A stretch of DNA of 64,000 bases from Rubricoccus sp963708165 (GTDB lineage Bacteria > Bacteroidota > Rhodothermia > Rhodothermales > Rubricoccaceae): NCBI GenBank assembly GCA_963708165.1, contig OY970187.1, positions 1,984,001-2,048,000 on the forward strand. Direction: 5' to 3'. The position numbers were made by a program, and so were the translations under genes. How positions within the stretch are numbered: position 1 is the first letter of the stretch; each line of letters opens with the position of its first letter. Below are positions 53,774-62,026 of the stretch, piece by piece. The notes beneath the pieces were generated by a model that saw only the letters and a program-made list of their open reading frames with translations, was not told the origin of the DNA and made no database searches.

Positions 53774-55048
53774 CTAGAAGAAGAACACCGAGCCGCCGTC
53801 GCTGAAGCGGGGGTTGACGACGGCGTTGTAGATCGAGCCGAAGGAGTACGTCAGGCCTACGTTGCCGAAGTAGCGGAAGTTGGTCGCCAGTTCGCGCTGC
53901 TCGGTCAAGATCTCCTCGGGCGTAAGCCCGCCCGCGGGAAGGTTGAGCTGGTTGCGGATGTAGCTGACGGAGCCGCCAAGGTTTAGCTGCAAGCCTCTGG
54001 CGAGACGCACGTTGATGCCGCCAAACAGGCCTGCGTCGTACTTGCTAGGCTGGGAGAGGTACTGCTGCGCGTTTGCCGACGCGTTGACAGACCCCCACGG
54101 CTGCGCCAGCTCGACGCCCAGGCGGAGGGTGTGCTGCGGCAGCACCTCGCTGATCTCGCCGAAGATCGTCGTGTCCACGTACGCCACCGCTCGGAGGTCC
54201 ACGCCGTACCGCGCCGTGACGAGCCGCTGCGTGGACTCGCTGTAGGGGAACAGACTGTACTCCACCGCCGGGCCTGCGGTAAAGAGCGCGTCGTAGTTGA
54301 AGAACGTGTTCCGGCTCAGGCCCGCGTCGAACGCCGCCGTGAGGTGGTCGCCCAGGCTCCGCGCCACAAAGCCGCTGGCGCTCTGGCTCGACCGCTCGCT
54401 CACGAACGTCTCGTCGTCGCTGATCTCGAACTCGCTTCGGTTGTAACTGCTGAACACGCTTAGCCGTGTTTTCCATGCCTCGGTCGTCCGCGTGGCGGAG
54501 ACGTTCCCGTTACCACTGAACGACGACGACCGCGACTGCCCGTCGAAAAAGGTGGACCCGCGAAGCCGGAAGACCCAGCCGTTCCACGGGTCCACTTCGG
54601 GCACATCCGCGTCGCCAGAGGCCTCTGGCGCCTCGTAACCGATCGTCAGCCGCTCCGCCAGAGGCGTCCGCGCGACGTAGCCGGTCAGGCCGAGGCGTAG
54701 GCGCGAGAGCAGCGCGCGGCGTGAGTCGTCACTCGTCGCGTCGGCGGGGACAGACGTGGTGAGCGTGTTGGTCTGGCCGTCGTACGTTTTGCGGCCCGTG
54801 AACGCGAGCGTGTAGCGCGTCCCGCCGCCGCCGGTGCTCTCGCCGTTGATGAGCACGAACACGTCGGCGTCGCCCTGGTCGCGCACGAACTGGACGTACG
54901 GCAACTCGGTCTGGAAAAAGTCGCGGTCGCAGCCGCCGGTCTGGCAGTCGTACGCCACGCGCAGGGCGCCCGTCGTGGCCTCTTGCGCCAGAGGCGCGGA
55001 GTGAGCGAAGGCGAGCAGCAGGGCGAGGACAGAGAAACGAAGCGTCAT
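53774..55048 (-). CDS. Predicted outer-membrane beta-barrel protein
   Basis: The 424-residue protein has a signal peptide (VLALLLAFAHSAPLAQ), a short domain with a CQTGGCDRDFF cysteine pair (about residues 34-45), then alternating amphipathic strands (RLSVFSSYNRSEFEIS, HLTAAFDAGLSRNTFFNYDAL, QLNLGGSVSYIRNQL) ending in GSVFFF, the terminal aromatic of outer-membrane barrels. No enzymatic motifs. Related proteins are annotated as DUF481-like or uncharacterised barrels. Its ligand is unknown. Confidence 0.72.
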   Translation of the reverse strand: MTLRFSVLALLLAFAHSAPLAQEATTGALRVAYDCQTGGCDRDFFQTELPYVQFVRDQGDADVFVLINGESTGGGGTRYTLAFTGRKTYDGQTNTLTTSVPADATSDDSRRALLSRLRLGLTGYVARTPLAERLTIGYEAPEASGDADVPEVDPWNGWVFRLRGSTFFDGQSRSSSFSGNGNVSATRTTEAWKTRLSVFSSYNRSEFEISDDETFVSERSSQSASGFVARSLGDHLTAAFDAGLSRNTFFNYDALFTAGPAVEYSLFPYSESTQRLVTARYGVDLRAVAYVDTTIFGEISEVLPQHTLRLGVELAQPWGSVNASANAQQYLSQPSKYDAGLFGGINVRLARGLQLNLGGSVSYIRNQLNLPAGGLTPEEILTEQRELATNFRYFGNVGLTYSFGSIYNAVVNPRFSDGGSVFFF

Positions 55049-55348
55049 GAGTCAGGAAGGGTTCGATTCGAATAGATAGTGGTGCGACGAGCCATTGGCA
55101 AGGACCTTGGCGAAAACGGCTACGGCTCCTGTCTCGCGTGGGGTTCGTTTCGGCTCGCGGCCGTCTCGCCACTCCGTTGCGGCCTCTGGCGGGCAGAGAC
55201 TCGGCTAGTCGCGAGGGAGTCGCCAGGGAGACCGCCGCGGGGCGCACGCGTTGCCCACCGCCAGAGGCCCGTCGGCGCGCCTCTGGCGCGGCGGATCCGA
55301 GCCGCACCGGGCGCGTCCTAGCTCGCCACCTCCGCCCGCACGTCCCCG

Positions 55349-57238
55349 ATGGCTCTCTCGATTGCTTCCCAGGTCGCCGACCTCCTCGCGTCCACCGCCC
55401 CGTTCGACTCCCTTTCCGACGACGAGCGCGGTTCGCTCACGGAAAAGATGACGCTGGAGATCTACGCCCCCGGCGAGGTCGTGCTGGAGCAGGGGGAAGA
55501 CATCCACCGTGCGCTCTACTTCGTCGCCGACGGCCTGGTGCGGCTCACCAACGCCGAAGCCGACCGCCTGGTCGATATGCGAGGCTCGGGGGCCACCTTT
55601 GGCTCCTACGGCCTGATGCAGGGCGGCGCGCTGCCGTTCGAGGCGCGAGCCGTCGAGCAGACGACCTGTGCGCTGATTGCCGCCGAGGCGTTCAAGCGGC
55701 TTCGTAGCGAGAACGAGTCGTTCGCGCGCTACTTCGAGGAGGACATGAAGCGCTACGTGCGCGGGCTGGACAACGAGACCGACGCGCAGGGCGCGTTCCT
55801 GCTCTTCGACACCACCATCGGCACGGTCGTGCGCGAGGGCACCGTCGCCGTCGAGCCGGAAACGACTGTGCGAGACGCCGTGCGCCAGATGTGCGAAGCG
55901 GAGCGCGACGCGGTCGTGGTCGTCCAGGGCGGTGCCCCGGTCGGCATCATCACCGAGGGCGACGTGGCCGAAAAAGTCGTCGCCGGTGGCGCCGACGCCA
56001 GCGGCCCCGTGATGGCTCTCGTCGAGCGCCCGCCGGTTTCGCTGCGCGAGGACGCCCGCCTCTTTGACGCGGTGCGCACGATGATGGGCCACCGCATCCG
56101 CCGCGTCGTCGTGACCAACACAGAGGGCAAGCTCGTGGGCCTGCTCTCCAGCGACGACATCGCGCACGTGCGCGGCCTGGACCCGGTCGCGACGACCGAG
56201 CGCTTGGAGCGCTCGCCCAACGTCGCCGACCTCGCCGCCATTCGCGCTGAGAGCACGCGCCGCCTGGGCCGCCTCGCCGGTCAGGGTGTGCAAAGCGAAG
56301 ACCTGCTCTCGATCACGACCGAAGTCGACGACCAGCTCAAGGAGCGCCTCTTCCAGATCGTCGAGGACGACCTTCGCGCCGAGTGGGAAGAAACACGCCC
56401 CGCCGATGTCGTCGACGGCGCCTGGGCATGGCTCGCCTTTGGCCCCGCAGGCCGGCTCGAAAGCGCCCTCAACGTGGGCCAGGACAACGGCCTGGTCTAC
56501 GAAGACGCCTCTGGCGAGCACGCCGCGGTGTACTACGAGGAACTCGCCACGCGCATTGTGAGCGCGCTGGAGCGCTGCGGCTTCCATCCTCCAGACGAGG
56601 GCGTGACCGCTCGCGCCGAAGCCTTCCGCCAGCCTCTGGCGGCGTGGCGCGCTGCCTACGCCCACTGGGCGAGCGCCCAAGACGCCGACGCCACCTCGCG
56701 CGCCGCGCTGTGCTTCGACCTCCGCGTGCTCCACGGCGACGACGCCCTGGGCGACGCGCTGATCGACACCATCCGCGAACACCTGCCCAACGAGCGCCTG
56801 GTGCGGGTACTCGCGAGCGCGGGCACAGACACGAGTCTGCCGCTCAGCACCTTCAACCGCTTCGAGACCGACCAAGGCCCGGACGGCCGCGAGGGCATCA
56901 ACCTCCGCAGCCGCGTGCTTCAGCCCATCGTGCAGATGGCACGCGCGATGGCCGTCGACGCCGGCTACTTCCGCTCCGCCAACACGTTCGACCGCCTGCG
57001 CCACGTCGCGGAGAGCGGCAGCCCGGCCTCTGGCGCAGCGAAGGCTCTGCTTCCTGCCCTCGCGACCCTGATCGACTTGCACCTGCGCGAGCAGATGGCC
57101 GTCGCCGAGCGCGGCGGCACGCCCACCGACCGTCTGGATCCCGGCCGCCTACACCAGAGCCAGCAAAATCTCCTCAAGGAGACGCTCAAGACGGTCAAGG
57201 AGGCGCAGAAGCAGGTCAGCAAGCTCTACGGCACGTGA
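55349..57238 (+). CDS. CNB-CBS-DUF294 nucleotidyltransferase-like signalling protein
   Basis: The 629-residue protein has a cyclic-nucleotide-binding domain (about 10-135, FDSLSDDERGSLTEKM), two CBS domains (about 155-275; VREGTVAVEPETTVRDAVR and RIRRVVVTNTEGKLVGLLS), the DUF294 nucleotidyltransferase core (GPAGRLESALNVGQDNGLVYED, about 365-388) and a C-terminal helical domain (ELATRIVSALERCGFHPP). This is a common bacterial signalling architecture that may adenylylate or uridylylate a partner; here a DnaQ-type exonuclease that often accompanies it is absent. Ligand and target are unknown. Confidence 0.9.
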   Translation: MALSIASQVADLLASTAPFDSLSDDERGSLTEKMTLEIYAPGEVVLEQGEDIHRALYFVADGLVRLTNAEADRLVDMRGSGATFGSYGLMQGGALPFEARAVEQTTCALIAAEAFKRLRSENESFARYFEEDMKRYVRGLDNETDAQGAFLLFDTTIGTVVREGTVAVEPETTVRDAVRQMCEAERDAVVVVQGGAPVGIITEGDVAEKVVAGGADASGPVMALVERPPVSLREDARLFDAVRTMMGHRIRRVVVTNTEGKLVGLLSSDDIAHVRGLDPVATTERLERSPNVADLAAIRAESTRRLGRLAGQGVQSEDLLSITTEVDDQLKERLFQIVEDDLRAEWEETRPADVVDGAWAWLAFGPAGRLESALNVGQDNGLVYEDASGEHAAVYYEELATRIVSALERCGFHPPDEGVTARAEAFRQPLAAWRAAYAHWASAQDADATSRAALCFDLRVLHGDDALGDALIDTIREHLPNERLVRVLASAGTDTSLPLSTFNRFETDQGPDGREGINLRSRVLQPIVQMARAMAVDAGYFRSANTFDRLRHVAESGSPASGAAKALLPALATLIDLHLREQMAVAERGGTPTDRLDPGRLHQSQQNLLKETLKTVKEAQKQVSKLYGT

Positions 57239-57277
57239 TCTCTTGCCTCTGGCGCCAGAAGCCTGGCCGCCAGAGGC

Positions 57278-58183
57278 TCAGGCGCGCGCAGGTGTCCTGA
57301 ACACCTCGCGCCGGTGCCAGGCGATGGAGGGCTCCGCGACGCGGAAGCTCGCGCGGACGGGTCTCGCCAGAGGCCTGCCGTGATAGTGGAGCAGCCAGCG
57401 CTCGAAGCCTCCGCCGCCGTGCGCGCCTTCAGCAACCGCGACGACGATCTCGTGCGAGCCCGCAGAGGCGAGCGTGAACGCGCCGCTGTCGAGCAGGCGA
57501 TGGTGGAGCGCGCACAGCGCGAGGCCGTTCGGCACGTCGTCCGCGCCGCCCGCTTGGTGCCATTTGACGTGCGCCGCGTCGATGCCGACGAGTGTGCGGC
57601 CGATGCGTGTCTCGAAGCCGCACACGGCGCAGCGGTAGCCATAGGCTCGTAGCACGGCGTCGCGGAAGCGCGGATCGCGACGCCTCGTGCGGGAGCCTCT
57701 GGCGCCGAGCCCGTCCAGATCCAGCCCAACGGCGCCGAGGATGGACTCGTGGAGCGTCGGAGGGAAATGGGAGTCCAGGAGCGCCTGTGCGACGCGCCCG
57801 ATCAGCGCGGGCCTCTGGCGAAAGGCGGCGGCGACATCTTCGGGAAACGCCCCGAATGGATCGACCGCGCGAAGCGACGTGAGCGTGGGGTCCGAGTTGC
57901 TCTGGCGCTGGACGAGGCCATCGGTCTCCGAGAGTGTCCACACGCCGTCAGTCTGCAGGCGCCAGAACGGGTACTGCGGGTGGTAGGTCGCGCGGTGCGG
58001 TCCAAAGTCTATCAGGAGTTGCTTCAGGGGCTCCTCGACTGTTGTAAACAGCAGTCGCTCCTCGCCAGAGGCGAACCGCGCGAGCGCGTAGAGCGCCAGC
58101 AGCGGCTTGTGCGGCGCCCGCGCGCTGCCTTGCTTCCAGACCGTGAGACCGGCGAAGAGGTCGAGCAACTCGGGATCCGTCAT
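57278..58183 (-). CDS. Phosphorothioate-DNA-sensing HNH endonuclease (SBD-HNH, type IV restriction)
   Basis: The N-terminal part has the sulfur-binding-domain pattern of ScoMcrA-like enzymes: WKQGSARAPHKPLLALYALAR, then YHPQYPFWRLQTDGVW. The C-terminal part is an HNH nuclease: RCAVCGFETRIG, then DAAHVKWHQAGGADDVPNGL with ALCALHHRLLDSGAF carrying the second His. Such enzymes cut DNA bearing backbone phosphorothioate. At 301 residues it is complete. No Dnd or Ssp modification genes are in the window, so it acts as a lone type IV restriction gene, perhaps against modified foreign DNA. Confidence 0.85.
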   Translation of the reverse strand: MTDPELLDLFAGLTVWKQGSARAPHKPLLALYALARFASGEERLLFTTVEEPLKQLLIDFGPHRATYHPQYPFWRLQTDGVWTLSETDGLVQRQSNSDPTLTSLRAVDPFGAFPEDVAAAFRQRPALIGRVAQALLDSHFPPTLHESILGAVGLDLDGLGARGSRTRRRDPRFRDAVLRAYGYRCAVCGFETRIGRTLVGIDAAHVKWHQAGGADDVPNGLALCALHHRLLDSGAFTLASAGSHEIVVAVAEGAHGGGGFERWLLHYHGRPLARPVRASFRVAEPSIAWHRREVFRTPARA

Positions 58184-58287
58184 GCGCGCAACCTACCGCG
58201 CCTCTGGCGCCCAAAGCCCCAGCCCGCCTCTGGCGCGAGATTACGAGCCGACCCTCCCGCCTCTGGCGGACCCTCCCGGTACCTCCT

Positions 58288-59022
58288 GTGCAGCACGAAG
58301 CCGACTGGCGCCCCTCCAAGTTTGTCCAGACCCGTCGCGGCCTCCGCGCCTCGCGCGATCGCGCCGAGGTGTACGTCGGCAGCCGCCTCTCGGCAGACCA
58401 ATCCGCACAGGCACTGGAGCGCGCCATTCGCGACCACGCCAGAGGCCGCCTGCTCGACCTCGGTGCGGGCAAGGCGCCGCTCTACGGCGTGTACCGTCCG
58501 CTCGTGGACGCGGTGACGTGCATTGACTGGGCGCGCTCCATGCACGGGACGGACTACCTGGATGCCACGGCCGACCTCAACGAAGGCATCCCGTTTCCCG
58601 ACGCGAGCTTCGACACCGTGCTCTCGTCGTCGGTTTTTGAGCACCTGCGGCGCCCACAGTTCGCCTTCGAAGAGACCGCCCGCGTGCTTGCCTCTGGCGG
58701 CGTGCTGATCCTGCACGTGCCGTTCTACTACTGGCTCCACGAGGAACCGCACGACTACTACCGCTTTACCGAGTACGCCCTGCGCGACCTGGCCGAGGGC
58801 GCCGGGCTCACCGTCGAGAGCGTCGAGCCGACCGGCGGCGGGCTCTACGCGCTGGCCGATCTGGTGGCGCGCACGCTGGGACCGGCGTGGCCGATGGCCG
58901 CTTCCTGGGTCGGCGCCAGCGGCTGGGCGCTCCGGCACACGCCGCTGCGCAAGCTCACCGAGGGCGCCCGCGCGCGTCGCTTTCCGCTGGGCTACTGCAT
59001 GGTCGCGCGGCGCGCGTCCTAG
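58288..59022 (+). CDS. Class I SAM-dependent methyltransferase
   Basis: The 244-residue product (GTG start) has a SAM fold: LLDLGAGKAPLYGVYRP (motif I), ADLNEGIPFPDASFDTVLSSS, FEHLRRPQFAFEETARVL, LHVPFYYWLHEEPHDYYRFT. The substrate is unknown; the pattern with FYYWLHEEPHDYYR is common in methyltransferases linked to polysaccharide loci. Its stop overlaps the converging rnc stop (CTAG at 59019-59022). Confidence 0.85.
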   Translation: MQHEADWRPSKFVQTRRGLRASRDRAEVYVGSRLSADQSAQALERAIRDHARGRLLDLGAGKAPLYGVYRPLVDAVTCIDWARSMHGTDYLDATADLNEGIPFPDASFDTVLSSSVFEHLRRPQFAFEETARVLASGGVLILHVPFYYWLHEEPHDYYRFTEYALRDLAEGAGLTVESVEPTGGGLYALADLVARTLGPAWPMAASWVGASGWALRHTPLRKLTEGARARRFPLGYCMVARRAS

Positions 59023-60059
59023 TCGCGGCCGATGGTCTTGTCGCGAGAGGCCTCTGGCGTGGGCGCCGGGGCGCTAGAGGCGTCCGCGCTAGAGGCGTCC
59101 GCGCTAGAGGCGTCCGCGCTAGAGGCTTCCGCGTCAGAGGCGTCCGCGCCAGAGGTTTTGTCGTCGGCCGCGCGCTCTCCGACTCCGTTTTCGCCAGAGG
59201 CCTGGGCGGCGCGCAGTGCTGCGAGCGCTTCGCGGGCGGCTTCTTGCTCCGCCTGCTTTTTGGAGCGCGCCGTGCCGCGTCCGCGTGGGACCTCGTCCAC
59301 GACGGCTTCGATGGTGAACTCGCGGTCGTGGCTCGGGCCCACCTCGGCAACCACGTCGTAGGTCGGCTGGCCGAGTGCGCGGGCCTGCACAAACTCCAAC
59401 AGCTGGCTCTTGAAGTTGGTCCGCTGCTCGGCGGCGGCGTTGAGGTCCACGCAGCGGTCCAGCACGTCGTCCACGAACGCGCGCGAGGCCGCAAACCCCT
59501 TGTCGACGTAGATGGCGCCCACGACGGCCTCGAAGGCGTCGGCCATGATGGTCGCGTTGGTGCGTCCGCCAGAGGCCTCCATGTTCTCGGAGATGAGCAC
59601 GAGCGGCGCCATGCCGATGGCCTGCGCAAACGTCGCGAGCGTTTTGCCGTTGACCAGGTTGGCGCGGGTGCGCGTCAGAAAGCCCTCGTCGTGGTCGGGA
59701 AAGCGCTGATACAGCCGCTCTGCCACGACGGCGCCCAGCACGGCGTCGCCCAGAAACTCCAGGCGCTCGTTGCTCTCCGTCCCGTCCATCGGCTGGCCGC
59801 GGAAGATGGAGCGGTGGCGCAGCGCGTGCTCGTAGAGGTCGAGCGCGCCCACGGGCCCGCCCACAAGCCGCTCGATGTCCAGGCGCTGCACGCCCAGCGG
59901 CGAGACCTCGCCGACAGCACTGCCGGGCCTCTGGCGGAAGCGGTCCAGCCTGCGGCGTAGCGCACGCGCAGGCACGCGGAGCGCGCCCGTCAGGGCGTCG
60001 CGGGCGGCGCCAGTCCAGGATCGGAAGAGGCGTGCGCCTCGTCGGGGAGTACCGCTCAC
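59019..60059 (-). CDS. rnc: Ribonuclease III with repeat-derived C-terminal tail
   Basis: RNase III cuts double-stranded RNA in rRNA and mRNA maturation. From a GTG at 60059 the protein has about 346 residues. The nuclease signature NERLEFLGDAVLGAVVAE carries the catalytic Glu/Asp, and ADAFEAVVGAIYVDKGF holds the second metal pair. The dsRNA-binding domain follows (NFKSQLLEFVQARALG, YDVVAEVGPSHDREFTIEA, GRGTARSKKQAEQEAAREAL). The last 50 residues are a tandem Ala/Asp/Ser tail from 15-bp repeats, absent in other RNase III. The long upstream open frame to 61604 is antisense to the aldehyde dehydrogenase gene, not protein. Confidence 0.94.
   Translation of the reverse strand: MSGTPRRGARLFRSWTGAARDALTGALRVPARALRRRLDRFRQRPGSAVGEVSPLGVQRLDIERLVGGPVGALDLYEHALRHRSIFRGQPMDGTESNERLEFLGDAVLGAVVAERLYQRFPDHDEGFLTRTRANLVNGKTLATFAQAIGMAPLVLISENMEASGGRTNATIMADAFEAVVGAIYVDKGFAASRAFVDDVLDRCVDLNAAAEQRTNFKSQLLEFVQARALGQPTYDVVAEVGPSHDREFTIEAVVDEVPRGRGTARSKKQAEQEAAREALAALRAAQASGENGVGERAADDKTSGADASDAEASSADASSADASSADASSAPAPTPEASRDKTIGRD
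59071..59155 (-). repeat. Tandem 15-bp repeats derived from the motif, at the rnc 3' end
   Basis: On the plus strand the unit GCGCTAGAGGCGTCC occurs three times, then once each with single-base changes (GCGCTAGAGGCTTCC, GCGTCAGAGGCGTCC), followed by GCGCCAGAGG. The final copy is the intact interspersed motif, so the array appears to have grown from a motif with a C-to-T change. It encodes the acidic ADASS tail of RNase III. Confidence 0.9.
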
Positions 60060-60209
60060 AGTGGGAGTCTCGAACGCGAAATAGGCAGGGGAAGTGGGCT
60101 CGCCTGGGGCGTCAATGTCCCCACATGCCGCGCCGAGGGCAAGCGCCTCAGGATCTACACGCGCCCGTTCGGGTCCGATTTCGACCGCCCGCCTCTCCTC
60201 CCGCCCGCG

Positions 60210-61589
60210 ATGCCTGCCTTCACGACCGTCGATCCTACCTCTGGCGAACCGCTCCGCAGCTACGAAACACTGAGCGATGCCGCGCTCGACCGCGCCCTCT
60301 GGCGCGCGCGCAGCGCCTGGGTGCGCGCGCGCCAGAGGCCTCTGGCGGAGCGCGCCGCCGGGCTCCGCCGCGTGGCCGACCTGTTGGAGCGCGACGCCGA
60401 GCGGCACGCCGCACTCATGACGCGCGAGATGGGCAAGCCTCTGGCGCAGGCACGCGCCGAGGCTGAAAAGTGCGCCTGGGTGTGCCGCTACTACGCCGAG
60501 CACGGCCCGGCTTTTCTCGCCGACGACGAGGCGCAGACCGAGGCTGCGTGGAGTGGCGTCGCGTTCGAGCCGCTGGGTCCGCTGCTGGCCATCATGCCGT
60601 GGAATTTCCCCTACTGGCAGGCCATGCGTGCCGCGGCACCCGCGATCCTGGCGGGCAACCCCGTTTTGCTCAAGCACGCCGAAAACGTGCTGGGCTGCGG
60701 CGATGCCATGGCCGATCTCTTCCGCGAAGCCCATTTCGAGACCGGCGTGTTTCAGCACATCATCGTGCCCGTCGAGCGCGTGGAGGGCATTATCAAGGAC
60801 GACCGCGTCGCGGCGGTCACCCTCACGGGTAGCGAGGCCGCGGGCCGCGCCGTCGGCCGAGTAGCGGGCGAGGCGCTCAAGCCGTGCGTGCTCGAACTCG
60901 GCGGCAGCGATGCCTTCGTCGTGCTGGACGACGCCGATCTGGATCTGGCGGTCGAAAAGGGCGTCGCCTCGCGCACGCAGAACAACGGCCAGAGCTGCAT
61001 CGCGGCCAAGCGCTTCATCCTGCATCAGGACATCGCTGAAGCCTTTACCGCGCGCTTCGTCGCCGCGATGCGCGCGCTGAGCGTCGGCCCGCCAGAGGCC
61101 TCGGACCTCGGGCCTCTGGCGCGCGAGGACCTGCGCGACGGACTGCACGAGCAGGTGCAACGCCTGCGCGCCGAGGGCGCTGAGATCCTGACCGGCGGCG
61201 AGATCCCGCCAGAGGCTTCGACGCTGAGTCAGGGCTGGTACTATCCGCCGACTGTGGCCTCTGGCGTGACCGAGCACATGCTGCCGTTTCGCGAGGAGCT
61301 GTTCGGGCCGGTCGCCTCGCTCACGGTCGCCCGCGACGATGCCGAGGCGGTGCGCTTGGCCAACGCGACGCGCTTCGGCCTGGGCGGTGCCGTGTTCACG
61401 CAGGACCGCGCCAGAGGCGAACGCCTGGCGCGGCAGATGGACACGGGCGCGGTGTTCGTCAATGAGATGACCAAGAGCCACCCGGCGCTGCCCTTCGGCG
61501 GCATCGGAGCCTCTGGCGTGGGGCGCGAACTCGCGCGGCAGGGCATCCGCGCGTTCGTCAACCACAAAACGCTCTGGATCGACGGCTAA
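60210..61589 (+). CDS. gabD: Aldehyde dehydrogenase, succinate-semialdehyde type
   Basis: The 459-residue enzyme oxidises an aldehyde, likely succinate semialdehyde, with NAD(P). It has GPLLAIMPWNFPYWQAMRAA, GNPVLLKHAENVLG, TGSEAAGRAVG, the catalytic Glu in LELGGSDAFVVL, catalytic Cys in NNGQSCIAAKRF and the C-terminal AFVNEMTKSHPALPFGGIGASGVG. The missing PGL-type N-terminal extension and KHAENVLG point to the short succinate-semialdehyde class. gabD is the best symbol by analogy; the substrate is inferred. It is divergent from rnc. Confidence 0.85.
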   Translation: MPAFTTVDPTSGEPLRSYETLSDAALDRALWRARSAWVRARQRPLAERAAGLRRVADLLERDAERHAALMTREMGKPLAQARAEAEKCAWVCRYYAEHGPAFLADDEAQTEAAWSGVAFEPLGPLLAIMPWNFPYWQAMRAAAPAILAGNPVLLKHAENVLGCGDAMADLFREAHFETGVFQHIIVPVERVEGIIKDDRVAAVTLTGSEAAGRAVGRVAGEALKPCVLELGGSDAFVVLDDADLDLAVEKGVASRTQNNGQSCIAAKRFILHQDIAEAFTARFVAAMRALSVGPPEASDLGPLAREDLRDGLHEQVQRLRAEGAEILTGGEIPPEASTLSQGWYYPPTVASGVTEHMLPFREELFGPVASLTVARDDAEAVRLANATRFGLGGAVFTQDRARGERLARQMDTGAVFVNEMTKSHPALPFGGIGASGVGRELARQGIRAFVNHKTLWIDG

Positions 61590-61651
61590 CGCCAGAGGCC
61601 GCAACTCTCGAAATGGAGCCCCGTAGCGCGGCGCCCCTGCGTACCCCGGTT

Positions 61652-61996
61652 ATGGATCCCGTCGCTCTCAGTCTCGTCGTCAACATCCTCTCCATCGTCT
61701 TCGTCGGGTGGTTCTTCGTGATGGTGCTGCAGCACATGTCGCGCTCGCAGCGCGCGGCCAGCGGCAAGGACGCCGACGCGCTCAAGGCGGCGCTCGCGGA
61801 AACGGAGGCCGAGACGGCGCGCTTGCGCCAGAGGCTCGAAGCCGTCGAGGCCATCGTCACCGACGAGGGCTTCGACCTGGAGCGCGACGCTCGGCGCGCG
61901 CTGACCGGCGGGCCTCTGGCGTCGGCGCTGGTGTTCGAGCCGGACGAGGCTGGTCCTGAAGAGGCCGCGCGACCGCAACGGCGGCGCGTGCGCTAG
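61652..61996 (+). CDS. Small membrane protein with coiled coil
   Basis: From the ATG at 61652 the product has 114 residues: one N-terminal membrane helix (about 5-28, LSLVVNILSIVFVGWFFVMV), a coiled coil (about 40-75, LKAALAETEAETARLRQRLE) and VEAIVTDEGFDLERDARRAL. The IVTDEGFDLE pattern resembles small envelope-stress proteins of the PspB kind, but the match is weak. An earlier ATG at 61613 would add 13 non-hydrophobic residues. It overlaps no neighbour and ends 30 bp before the GGDEF-EAL gene's stop. Confidence 0.7.
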   Translation: MDPVALSLVVNILSIVFVGWFFVMVLQHMSRSQRAASGKDADALKAALAETEAETARLRQRLEAVEAIVTDEGFDLERDARRALTGGPLASALVFEPDEAGPEEAARPQRRRVR

Positions 61997-62026
61997 AGGC
62001 GCGGTCTCGCCAGAGGCCTCTGGCGG

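Noticed and set aside
55060..55090. A GGTTCGATTCGAAT stretch that resembles a tRNA T-arm.
   Set aside because: No acceptor stem or anticodon arm can be folded around it.
59019..61604. An 861-codon minus-strand open frame covering the aldehyde dehydrogenase gene.
   Set aside because: Only the RNase III part at the 3' end has family motifs; the rest is the antisense of gabD, open because of high GC.
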